A stretch of DNA of 64,000 nt. Source: Kitasatospora sp. A2-31 (GTDB taxonomy: Bacteria; Actinomycetota; Actinomycetes; Streptomycetales; Streptomycetaceae). Where the stretch lies: positions 780,404 through 844,403 of the forward strand of contig NZ_JAKNTA010000002.1 of NCBI RefSeq assembly GCF_022288725.1, written 5' to 3'. Below the pieces are notes generated by a model, which was not told where the DNA came from, did no database searches, and saw nothing but the letters and a program-made list of their open reading frames with translations. The position numbers were made by a program, and so were the translations under genes. The stretch's first letter is position 1. Each line of letters begins with the position of its first letter. Below are positions 1-7,380 of the stretch, in pieces.

Positions 1-549
1 GACGCCGGCTACAGCCGCCTCAAGCGGGGAGACATGGACCTGGCCCTCAGCTACGACTACGACTTCATCCCGATGCCACCGCCCCGGACGCTGCGCCGAA
101 CGCTGGTCGCACGCGACCCGGTCGTGGCAGTCGTCCCGGCCGACCACCACCTCGCCGACCGGGACGTCATCGACCTGGCGGACCTCGCGTCCGAGACGTG
201 GATAGCAGCTCCGGAGGCCGCGTTGCGCCTGGAGCTGCTCGCCCAGATGGCCAAGACACCGGCATTCCAGGCCCGCCTGGAATACGACGGCGACGACTTC
301 AACACGGTGCTCGGCTTCGTGGCTGCCGGCCTCTGCGTCGCCGTCATGCCGCGGCTGGCCCTTCCCCCGGGCAGCACCCAGGTCGTGGCGCGACCCCTCG
401 CCGACCCGGAGCTCACGCGCTTCATCTACACCGTCCGCATCGACACCCGGCACGCCCCGCGCGCCCTGCTGGCCCTGGAACGGATGCTCGCCGCGCAGGC
501 ACTGGCCGCCCTCTCCGGAGCCGCGGGCAACGCCCCGACGAGTGCGTGA
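1..549 (+). CDS. LysR-type regulator, C-terminal part
   Basis: The reading frame is open from the first base, so the start and the helix-turn-helix domain lie before this window. The 182 residues present look like the effector-binding (periplasmic-binding-like) domain of a LysR-type transcription regulator: a DLALSYDYD opening strand, a VAVVPADHHLA segment, and GFVAAGLCVAVMPRLAL, the usual lobe-crossing element of the family. It ends at a TGA, 46 bp before a gene on the opposite strand. Effector and targets cannot be told. The family call is fairly safe from the pattern; the role is not. Confidence 0.75.
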   Translation, partial: DAGYSRLKRGDMDLALSYDYDFIPMPPPRTLRRTLVARDPVVAVVPADHHLADRDVIDLADLASETWIAAPEAALRLELLAQMAKTPAFQARLEYDGDDFNTVLGFVAAGLCVAVMPRLALPPGSTQVVARPLADPELTRFIYTVRIDTRHAPRALLALERMLAAQALAALSGAAGNAPTSA

Positions 550-595
550 CGGAACGCCGCCGCCCCTCCTGCGGGCAGGGCCTCCGGGCAGCCGC

Positions 596-1858
596 TCACG
601 CCTCCGACCGGTGGCCCCGGTCGGCGGTGAGCCGCTCACGCCACTCGGCCACGGCGACGGGGGACATCGCCGCGAGACGAGCGATCGCCTCGTCGTCCCG
701 CCCGTCGGTCCAGCTGAGGACCCGGGTCAGGACGGTGTTCCGGACCAGGCGCACCTCCTTGAGCAACTCCTCCAGGCGCTCGAGTTCCTCCCCGGTGGCG
801 GCCAGCGTCTCGTCGACCGCCGACCTCTCCTCGGCGCGCTGCTGCCGCAGGTAGGCCGGGAGGCCGGTGAGGACCACGCCGTCGTCGGCGGCGGCGCTGC
901 GGAACGTCTCGGCGAGGTGGTTCAACACGCAGTCGGTGGCGTCGGCGAGACTCGCTCCCACGACCTTCGCGTCCTCCCAGCTGCTCCGTCCGGCCTCGCT
1001 GGTCCGCAGCCAGAGCCCGGCGTCGACCGGAGTGCGGTCGCCGCAGGCCGCCGCGCGGTAGGCGTACAGAGCTGCACGGTGGCCGTAGAAGGCGTAACCC
1101 TCCTCGATCCGGACGCCCGCCTGGGCGCAGACCCGTCCCGGCACGCCGCCGTAACCGGAATCGGGTTCGTAGGCGGCCCAGTCGTCCAGCTCGGCGTCGG
1201 TGGCTGTCGCCCAGGCCGGGTCGCACAGCTCCGGATTCCGGTCGAGGAAGTCCGCCACTTCGACCCGCCACGCGGGAACCGGGTTCGCGCGGGGTTCGGC
1301 CCAGGCCGCCGTCCCCGTCGCGTGGAGCGTGAACCGGCAGGCCTGTTCGAGGTCGGTCCAGGCCGTAGCAGCCTCGGCGGACCATTCCAGGCTCCCGCTC
1401 GGGCCCACCCGGTGCAGCGAGTCGATCACCCGCTGGACCAGGGGCAGGACCCGCCGGACGAGCGCATGGAGCTCCTCGGCGCTGAAGAAGCGCCAGACGT
1501 CGGAGCCGTGGTCGTCCACCGTGCGGTGGGCGAGCGGGACCGTGAACACGGCCGGGGACGGCAGTGCGCCGTCGCCGACCGTGGCCCGGCGATGTCCCGG
1601 GAGCTCGGGGGCGGTCTCCTCGCCCTGTGCTCGCCAGTCGGTGTCCCCGAACCAGACGGCACCGGTGGCGAGATCGACGGCGAGCCACTGCTGGTAGCAG
1701 TTGCCCGGCCCGAACCGGTCCCGGCGGTGCTCGGCCTGCCGGTCGTGCCACACGTATTCCGCCGGAGGCGGACTGAACTGGACGGCGACGAAGGCGTCCT
1801 GCGGGGTATACCCGACGACCACGTGTGCCGTCGGTTTGCTGTGCTCGGTCCCGGACAT
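596..1858 (-). CDS. unknown cytoplasmic protein, 420 aa
   Basis: I do not recognise this protein. The start is set at the ATG at 1858 because GGAGGGAG sits just upstream; an ATG 48 bases earlier in frame lacks such a site. There is no signal peptide or membrane segment. The sequence is rich in W, Y and acidic residues, and the last 90 residues contain a likely coiled coil (TLAATGEELERLEELLKEV) followed by a charged tail. Codon use is normal for the window, so it is probably a real gene. It converges on the LysR gene. Nothing nearby suggests a function. Confidence 0.7.
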   Translation of the reverse strand: MSGTEHSKPTAHVVVGYTPQDAFVAVQFSPPPAEYVWHDRQAEHRRDRFGPGNCYQQWLAVDLATGAVWFGDTDWRAQGEETAPELPGHRRATVGDGALPSPAVFTVPLAHRTVDDHGSDVWRFFSAEELHALVRRVLPLVQRVIDSLHRVGPSGSLEWSAEAATAWTDLEQACRFTLHATGTAAWAEPRANPVPAWRVEVADFLDRNPELCDPAWATATDAELDDWAAYEPDSGYGGVPGRVCAQAGVRIEEGYAFYGHRAALYAYRAAACGDRTPVDAGLWLRTSEAGRSSWEDAKVVGASLADATDCVLNHLAETFRSAAADDGVVLTGLPAYLRQQRAEERSAVDETLAATGEELERLEELLKEVRLVRNTVLTRVLSWTDGRDDEAIARLAAMSPVAVAEWRERLTADRGHRSEA

Positions 1859-2318
1859 GCGGCTCCCTCCGTGCCGGAACGTGGCGGTTCCACCACTGTG
1901 CGGCACCGAGCCTGCCTTGCGAGAGCCGTACGATCAAATCCGATCAGTCGGGGACGTCTCGTCGAAAGGGTCCGTGCACGAGCGGAGCCGACGCCAGGCG
2001 ACCGCAGGCTGCCGGCGCCCCTCCCCGGCGAGTCGGGGCAGGTACCGCACCTTGACGCCGCGCCGTCGGGCGGCGCATCATCGAGCCGCACCTGTCAGAC
2101 AGCAGGACAGCCTTCGACGCCCCCGACCCCGTCACCATCCCCCTGTGGCTGCTGCGCCCGGCACCAGCGGCCCGCACCGTCGTGTCCACCGTGTTGCGTC
2201 GGCCGGCCGGCCGACGCCAGGCCCGAGGCTGGGCCCGGCTGGACCCGATCCTCCTGAGAAGCGCGGCCGGGCTCAAGTCCCTTGCCCGGGCGGCGGCCAC
2301 CCTGGCAGCCTGACCGCC
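1859..2318. other. 460-bp gap before ECF41 gene
   Basis: Apart from the open fragment at 2092-2313 described separately, I see no convincing gene here. It must hold the promoter of the gene at 596-1858 and that of the sigma factor. No clear -35/-10 pair was recognised. Confidence 0.4.
2092..2313 (+). pseudogene. possible gene remnant upstream of sigma factor
   Basis: A 74-codon frame with gene-like GC3 bias runs from a stop at 2053 to a TGA at 2311, five bases before the sigma-factor ATG. It reads as an ordinary protein tail (VTIPLWLLRPAPAARTVV, then PILLRSAAGLKSLA) but has no plausible start codon with a ribosome site. It could be the 3' remnant of a gene once co-transcribed with the sigma factor. 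ECF41 genes usually neighbour small oxidoreductase, epimerase or carboxymuconolactone decarboxylase genes, but I cannot match this stretch to any of them. Chance is possible. Confidence 0.25.
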
Positions 2319-3215
2319 ATGATCAACTCTTCCGCCGCGCACCCTTCCGCCGACGAGGCCGCCGGCCTGGACGACTTCACGGAGCACCGGCGGCTCCTGT
2401 TCGGGACCGCCTACCGGCTCCTGGGGAGCGTGGCCGACGCGGAGGACGTGCTGCAGGACGCCTGGATCAAGTGGGCGCAGACGGAACGGGGGGTGGTGGC
2501 CAATCCCCGCGCCTACCTGGTGCGCACGGTCACCAACCTGTCGTTGAACCGGCTGACCTCGGCGCGCGCCACTCGCGAGTCCTATGTCGGCCCGTGGCTG
2601 CCCGAACCCCTGCTCACGGCCCCCGACATCGCCGAGGAGGCGGAGCTGGCCGACACCGTCTCCACGGCGATGCTCGTGGTGCTGGAGAGCCTCACCCCCG
2701 TGGAACGCGCCGTCTTCGTGCTGCGCGAGGCATTCGGCTATTCCCACGTGGAGATCGCCGAGATCCTCGGCCGCAGCGAGGCGACGGTCCGCCAGACCGC
2801 GCATCGGGCACGGGGGCACGTCCAGGCCCGCCGTCCCCGCTTCGACGCCGACCCGGCGCAGCGCCGCGACGTCACCGACCGCTTCCTCGCCGCCTGCACC
2901 GGCGGCGACCTGAACGCGATGATGGAACTGCTCGCCCCCGATGTCACCGCCTGGTCCGACGGCGGCGGCAAGGTCACCGCCGCTCGTCGGCCGCTGCACG
3001 GGACCGATCCGGTGGCCCGCTGGATGCTCGGCGTCCTGGCCAAGCCGGAACTGCGGGGGATGGCCTGGCAGGCGGCGAGCATCAACGGCGAGCAGGGGGT
3101 GCTGTTCACCATGGGCGGTCACCCCGTCGGCGCCCTCAGCTACGACATCGCCGAGGGCCTCATCCGGAACCTGCGGTTCCAGGTCAACCCCGACAAGCTG
3201 CGCGGGCTCAACTGA
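2319..3215 (+). CDS. ECF41-family RNA polymerase sigma factor
   Basis: An extracytoplasmic-function sigma factor of 298 residues. Region 2 (about residues 20-85, with FTEHRRLLFGTAYRLLG and DAEDVLQDAWIKW) and region 4 (about 112-168, with SHVEIAEILGRSEATVRQ) are complete. The C-terminal 120 residues form a SnoaL-like extension, the hallmark of ECF41, and all three group motifs are visible: WLPEP at 93-97, DGGGK at 214-218 and NPDKL at 290-294. In this group the extension takes the place of a separate anti-sigma factor and modulates activity. The usual carboxymuconolactone-decarboxylase, oxidoreductase or epimerase partner is not adjacent; a SRPBCC gene and a DHFR-like gene follow. No strong ribosome site precedes the ATG. 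Confidence 0.92.
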   Translation: MINSSAAHPSADEAAGLDDFTEHRRLLFGTAYRLLGSVADAEDVLQDAWIKWAQTERGVVANPRAYLVRTVTNLSLNRLTSARATRESYVGPWLPEPLLTAPDIAEEAELADTVSTAMLVVLESLTPVERAVFVLREAFGYSHVEIAEILGRSEATVRQTAHRARGHVQARRPRFDADPAQRRDVTDRFLAACTGGDLNAMMELLAPDVTAWSDGGGKVTAARRPLHGTDPVARWMLGVLAKPELRGMAWQAASINGEQGVLFTMGGHPVGALSYDIAEGLIRNLRFQVNPDKLRGLN

Positions 3216-3572
3216 GCTTGACGTGCATCCGATTCGGCCCCTGCTCGGGGTGCATGAGTGCGAGCCGGGCAGGGGCCGATCGCCGTCTGGTCGCACGTCG
3301 TCGGAGGGGCCCGTGAGGGCGCTCCTCCATGCACGCCATTACCTCTATTCGAGTTACCTCGTTTCGATGTACAGTTCCGTGTGTGGAGGCTCCTTCCTCC
3401 CCGCCGCGGGTTCTCGCTGTCGCCGTCCGGCAGGGCCTTCCGGCTCCGGCCGGTCCCCTCCGCCCGGAGCCGATCCCCGGCACCGCCGGCACAGGCGACC
3501 AGCCGCCCCGCGCAGATGCTCTGCGCGCCGATGATCCGCAACTGCACACCTGTCAATGAACCGGAGGCCACC
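3216..3572. other. 357-bp gap with lower-GC direct repeat
   Basis: No gene seen. A locally AT-richer patch holds two 14-bp direct copies (3339-3352 and 3354-3367, two mismatches) of the form TTACCTCnnnTTCGA, spaced 15 bp apart and about 205-235 bp upstream of the next start. This could be a protein-binding site for the gene at 3573. Confidence 0.4.
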
Positions 3573-3989
3573 GTGTGGAAGTACGAACACAGCGTCGAGA
3601 CCAGCGCCGCACCCTCTGCCGTCTGGCGCATCTGGGCCGATGTCGCGACCTGGCCCGAGTGGAACACCGACATCGAGAAGATCGAGTTGCGCGGCGGCTT
3701 CACCGACGGCGGTGAGATCACCATGGTGCCCCGGGGGCAGGACCCGGTCGAGCTCCGCCTCGACGAGGTGACCCCCGGTGAGAGCTTCGTCGACGAGGCG
3801 GTCTTCGGTCCGGTCCGCCTGCGCACCGTGCACCAGGTCCTCCCGGTGGAAAGGGGTGCTCGCATCACCTACCGGCTGGAGATCACGGGGGAGGGCTCCG
3901 ACGACGCCGGCCCCGGGATCGGCCCGCAGATCACCGCCGACTGGCCGGAGACCATGGCTGCGCTGGCCCGCCGGGCCGAGCGGTACTGA
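3573..3989 (+). CDS. SRPBCC (START-like) family protein
   Basis: A 138-residue protein of the SRPBCC / polyketide-cyclase-like fold, a helix-grip cavity that binds small hydrophobic ligands. The opening KYEHSVETSAAPSAVWRIWAD followed by WPEWNTDIEKIE is the classic N-terminal pattern of the family, and the C-terminal helix (GPQITADWPETMAALARRAE) closes the cavity. The start is the GTG at 3573 with GGAGG seven bases before it. It lies between the ECF41 gene and a DHFR-like gene on the same strand, so it might belong to the sigma factor's regulon. No ligand can be named. Confidence 0.75.
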   Translation: MWKYEHSVETSAAPSAVWRIWADVATWPEWNTDIEKIELRGGFTDGGEITMVPRGQDPVELRLDEVTPGESFVDEAVFGPVRLRTVHQVLPVERGARITYRLEITGEGSDDAGPGIGPQITADWPETMAALARRAERY

Positions 3990-4149
3990 ACCCGCCCGTC
4001 CGGCCGGCGGGCCGTCCCCGTCAGCGCCTCCCGCCGGCAGCGGCCCGTGACGCGCCGGGCCGTTCGGCCGATCCGCACCGTGCCGTCACTCGGGGGTGGC
4101 AGCGCCGGGAAGAGGCGGCCCCGGCCGCCCAGGAACAGAAAGGGACGTC

Positions 4150-4761
4150 ATGAACCGCTTGGTCGTGGCGATGCAGATCTCCATCGACGGCTGTGTGAGC
4201 AGCACGCTCGCGGATTCGACCTGGCAGCTGTGGAACTGGGGGCCGCAGTGGCCCTGGAGCGAGGACCTGCGCGAAGCGTTCAACGACCTGTTCGCCGACG
4301 CCGCGGGGATCCTCCTCAGCCGTCCGATGGCCGACGAAGGCTACCTCGCCCACTGGGACGCGATGGCCCGCCGACACCCGACCGACGGGGAGTGGAACTT
4401 CAGCCGCGCCATCGGCGCTCTGCCCAAGTTCGTCGTCAGCCGAACGGGCCGGCCGGAGCGCGCCTGGCCGAACACCACCGTCCTCAACGGCGAGTTCGAC
4501 CAGGCCGTCGCCCGGGCCAAGAAGGAGGCCGCCGGCGACCTGCTGTGCTTCGGCGGCGCGGGGTTCGTGACGTCCCTCCTACGGCAGGACCTGGTGGACG
4601 AGTTGAGGCTCTTCACCAACCCCGGCTTCGCCGGATCCGGGGCCGGCATCTTCGGCCCCTGGCTCGCGGACCGTCGTCTCCGTGCCGCCGCGGCGCACGC
4701 CTACACCTGCGGCATCGCGGAAACCCGCTGGGTCAGGCACTCGACGACGACCGACGCCTGA
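4150..4761 (+). CDS. dihydrofolate reductase-like (RibD C-terminal) protein
   Basis: A 203-residue member of the DHFR/RibD C-terminal-domain family common in actinobacteria, presumed NAD(P)H-dependent reductases of unknown substrate. Typical elements are the start NRLVVAMQISIDGCVS, the segment KFVVSRTGRPERAWPNTTVL, and GDLLCFGGAGFVTSLLRQDLVDEL, which matches the conserved nucleotide-binding and dimer region. The start follows GAAAGGGA. Two Trp-rich segments near residue 25 (WQLWNWGPQWPW) replace the usual loop before the first helix. It follows the SRPBCC gene after 160 bp. The family is reasonably sure; folate metabolism is not implied. Confidence 0.72.
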   Translation: MNRLVVAMQISIDGCVSSTLADSTWQLWNWGPQWPWSEDLREAFNDLFADAAGILLSRPMADEGYLAHWDAMARRHPTDGEWNFSRAIGALPKFVVSRTGRPERAWPNTTVLNGEFDQAVARAKKEAAGDLLCFGGAGFVTSLLRQDLVDELRLFTNPGFAGSGAGIFGPWLADRRLRAAAAHAYTCGIAETRWVRHSTTTDA

Positions 4762-4833
4762 CCCCCGGCCGGCTGGACGGACGCGAGGTGCCCGGCTTCG
4801 GCGGGAAGGCGGGCACCGTCGGGCCCCGGCCGG

Positions 4834-5241
4834 TCAGCGGTGGATCAGGCTGAGGACGGCGCACAGCACGGCCGTGGTCGTCACGAGGAGTGCGGTGAGC
4901 ACGCATCGCGCCCGCAGGTGGCGGTAGCGGGCCTCGTACTCGGCGCGCAGTTCGTCGCGGCGACCGCGCAGCCGGGTGAGGTACGCGCGGGACACGTGGA
5001 GGTGGGCGCGGGTGTAGTGGTGTTCGAGGTCGTGGCGCTGGGTGCCGGTGAGCCAGGGGAGGTGGTCGGCCAGGTCGCGGGCGGCCTGCCGGGCCTCTTC
5101 GGTTTCGGCCTGCCAGTACAGGTATCCCTCGAGTTGCTGCACGCCGTGGCCGGCATCGGTGTCGGCGGCGAGCGAGGGGCCGGGCGGGGGCGGGCGCCGG
5201 GGCTGGTGGGGCCGGGGCTGGTGGGGCCGGGGTGTCCTCAT
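4834..5241 (-). CDS. small tail-anchored membrane protein coupled to ctaD
   Basis: A 135-residue protein whose ATG overlaps the ctaD stop codon (ATGA), so translation is probably coupled. The N terminus is Pro/Arg-rich and internally repeated ([12 protein letters not shown]). Residues about 30-105 are a charged helical segment ([35 protein letters not shown]). One hydrophobic segment near the C terminus ([21 protein letters not shown]) would anchor it in the membrane with the helical part in the cytoplasm. I do not recognise the family. Its place argues for a role in assembly or stability of this oxidase subunit, which is inference only. Confidence 0.7.
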   Translation of the reverse strand: MRTPRPHQPRPHQPRRPPPPGPSLAADTDAGHGVQQLEGYLYWQAETEEARQAARDLADHLPWLTGTQRHDLEHHYTRAHLHVSRAYLTRLRGRRDELRAEYEARYRHLRARCVLTALLVTTTAVLCAVLSLIHR

Positions 5242-6965
5242 CCGCCGTTCCGGTCCCTGGTGGTCACGGCGGGGGCTCCGCTCTGGCGCCCGGCGTCCTG
5301 GAGGTCGTCGGGGATGTCGGGGTGGTGGAGGTTGAAGGCGGGGGATTCGGAGCGGATCCGGGGAAGGGTGACGAAGTTGTGCCGCGGCGGCGGGCAGGAC
5401 GTCGCCCACTCCAGCGAACGGCCGTAGCCCCAGGGGTCGTCCTCGGCCACGAGCTCGCCGTACTTGGCGGTCTTCCAGACGTTGTAGAGGAAGGGCAGGA
5501 TCGACAGGCCGAGCAGGAACGAGCCGATGGTGGAGACGGTGTTCAGGGTGGTGAAACCGTCGGAGGCGAGGTAGTCGGCGTAGCGGCGGGGCATGCCCTC
5601 GGCGCCGAGCCAGTGCTGCACCAGGAAGGTGGCGTGGAAGCCGATGAACAGCGTCCAGAAGCACATGCGGCCGAGGCGTTCGTCGAGCATCTTGCCGGTC
5701 CACTTGGGCCACCAGAAGTGGAAGCCGGCGAACATCGCGAAGACCACGGTGCCGAAGACCACGTAGTGGAAGTGGGCGACGACGAAGTACGAGTCCGAGA
5801 CGTGGAAGTCGATCGGGGGAGAGGCCAGCATCACCCCGGTCAGGCCGCCGAAGAGGAAGGTGACCAGGAAGCCGACCGACCAGAGCATCGGGGTCTCGAA
5901 GCTGAGCGAGCCCTTCCACATGGTGCCGATCCAGTTGAAGAACTTCACACCGGTCGGGACCGCGATCAGGAAGGTCATGAACGAGAAGAACGGCAGCAGT
6001 ACCTGGCCGGTGACGAACATGTGGTGCGCCCACACCGTCACGGACAGACCGGCGATCGCGATGGTGGCGGCGATCAGGCCGGAGTAGCCGAACATCGGCT
6101 TGCGGCTGAACACCGGGACGACCTCGGAGATGATCCCGAAGAACGGCAGCGCGATGATGTACACCTCGGGGTGGCCGAAGAACCAGAAGAGGTGCTGCCA
6201 CAGGAGCGGTCCGCCGTTGGCCGGATCGAAGACGTGGGCGCCGAACTTGCGGTCCGCCTCCAGGGCGAACAGCGCGGCGGCCAGCACCGGGAAGGCCAGC
6301 AGGACCAGCACCGAGGTCAGCAGGACGTTCCAGACGAAGATCGACATCCGGAACATCGTCATGCCCGGCGCGCGCATGCAGATGACCGTGGTGATGAAGT
6401 TGACCGCACCGAGGATCGTGCCGAAGCCGGAGAACGCCAGACCCATGATCCACATGTCGCTGCTCACCCAGGGGCTGTGCGTGCCGTCGGACAGCGGCGT
6501 GTAGGCGAACCAGCCGAAGTCCGCTGCGCCGTTGGGGGTGAGGAAGCCGCTGACGGCGATGAGGGAGCCGAAGAGGTACAGCCAGTAGGCGAACATGTTC
6601 AGCCGGGGGAAGGCGACGTCGGGTGCGCCGATCTGCAGCGGCATGATCCAGTTGGTGAACCCCGCGAACAGCGGCGTCGCGAACATCAGCAGCATGATCG
6701 TGCCGTGCATCGTGAACAGCTGGTTGTACTGCTCGTTCGACACCAGCTGGGTGCCCGGGCGGGCCAGCTCGGCCCGCATCACCAGGGCCATCACCCCACC
6801 GAGCAGGAAGAACACGAACGAAGTCGTCAGGTACAGCGAGCCGATCTTCTTGTGGTCCGTCGTCGTCAACCAGACCACGACCATCCGTCCGGCGTTCCTC
6901 CACCCGGATCTGGAGCGGGTGGGGGGTGGTGCGGCCGCGCTGCCGGGTTCGGTCAGGATGGTCAT
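5238..6965 (-). CDS. ctaD: cytochrome c oxidase subunit I
   Basis: Catalytic subunit of an aa3-type haem-copper oxidase, with about twelve membrane helices, which reduces oxygen to water and pumps protons. With the ATG at 6965 as residue 1 (575 residues; ACGGAGA upstream), all metal ligands are visible: His87 and His400 for haem a, His398 for haem a3, His265, His314 and His315 for CuB, and Tyr269 of the His-Tyr pair in GHPEVY. Unlike the usual actinobacterial cta cluster, subunits II, III and the Rieske/bc1 genes are not next to it, so it looks like a second, stand-alone copy. A small membrane gene is coupled downstream. Family certain; paralogue status inferred from context. Confidence 0.96.
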   Translation of the reverse strand: MTILTEPGSAAAPPPTRSRSGWRNAGRMVVVWLTTTDHKKIGSLYLTTSFVFFLLGGVMALVMRAELARPGTQLVSNEQYNQLFTMHGTIMLLMFATPLFAGFTNWIMPLQIGAPDVAFPRLNMFAYWLYLFGSLIAVSGFLTPNGAADFGWFAYTPLSDGTHSPWVSSDMWIMGLAFSGFGTILGAVNFITTVICMRAPGMTMFRMSIFVWNVLLTSVLVLLAFPVLAAALFALEADRKFGAHVFDPANGGPLLWQHLFWFFGHPEVYIIALPFFGIISEVVPVFSRKPMFGYSGLIAATIAIAGLSVTVWAHHMFVTGQVLLPFFSFMTFLIAVPTGVKFFNWIGTMWKGSLSFETPMLWSVGFLVTFLFGGLTGVMLASPPIDFHVSDSYFVVAHFHYVVFGTVVFAMFAGFHFWWPKWTGKMLDERLGRMCFWTLFIGFHATFLVQHWLGAEGMPRRYADYLASDGFTTLNTVSTIGSFLLGLSILPFLYNVWKTAKYGELVAEDDPWGYGRSLEWATSCPPPRHNFVTLPRIRSESPAFNLHHPDIPDDLQDAGRQSGAPAVTTRDRNGG

Positions 6966-7375
6966 GGACTGGGTCTCCGTTCTCGTTCGGACACGCCCAT
7001 CCATATCAGTAGTCGGGGCGACACGCTGAGTGCTGGTGCTCGGCGTGGCGGCTGAACATCACCCCGCCCGAGAGGCGACGACCGGCCGCTCATCGGCTTC
7101 ATCGACTCGCCGGAGGGCCGGGCTCAGCGCTGCCCGGAGGCGCCGCGGACACACCCGGCAGGCCCGCCGCGCCGCACGCCCGTGCCCGGATCGGCGCCCT
7201 GCTTCACACGATGGACGGAGCGCGGGGTGCCCGGGCCGCGCCGTCCTTCCGGTCCACGGCCACGCGAAGCCGTTCCCCGTTCAGCAGTTGTCCGACGGGA
7301 TCCGCAGCCGCGGGCCGGAGCGGCCGGGACCCTTCCCCGCCGCGGCCGCGGGTGGGTTCGGGCCCCCATGAGGCC
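6966..7375. other. intergenic region between ctaD and acnA
   Basis: About 410 bp between two genes on the minus strand. Frames here lack normal amino-acid composition and I call none. It should hold the ctaD promoter. A 14-bp perfect palindrome lies at the acnA end (7367-7380). Confidence 0.5.
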
Positions 7376-7380
7376 TCATG
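7367..7380. repeat. 14-bp perfect palindrome at end of acnA
   Basis: CATGAGGCCTCATG is its own reverse complement and overlaps the acnA stop codon; flanking C and G runs extend it imperfectly. It has no loop, so a classic hairpin terminator is unlikely, and a protein site or chance are both possible. Confidence 0.4.

Noticed and set aside
542..2257. 571-codon plus-strand frame
   Set aside because: It is the complement of the gene at 596-1858, which has a strong ribosome site. Composition is Gly/Pro/Val-rich without any motif.
5232..7055. Long open frame antisense to ctaD (607 codons), and similar antisense frames across acnA (8777-11617) and the permease fusion (28135-30807)
   Set aside because: They mirror the GC3 bias of the real genes, have Asp/Glu/Gly/His-rich artificial composition and no ribosome site. 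The sense proteins have complete family motifs.
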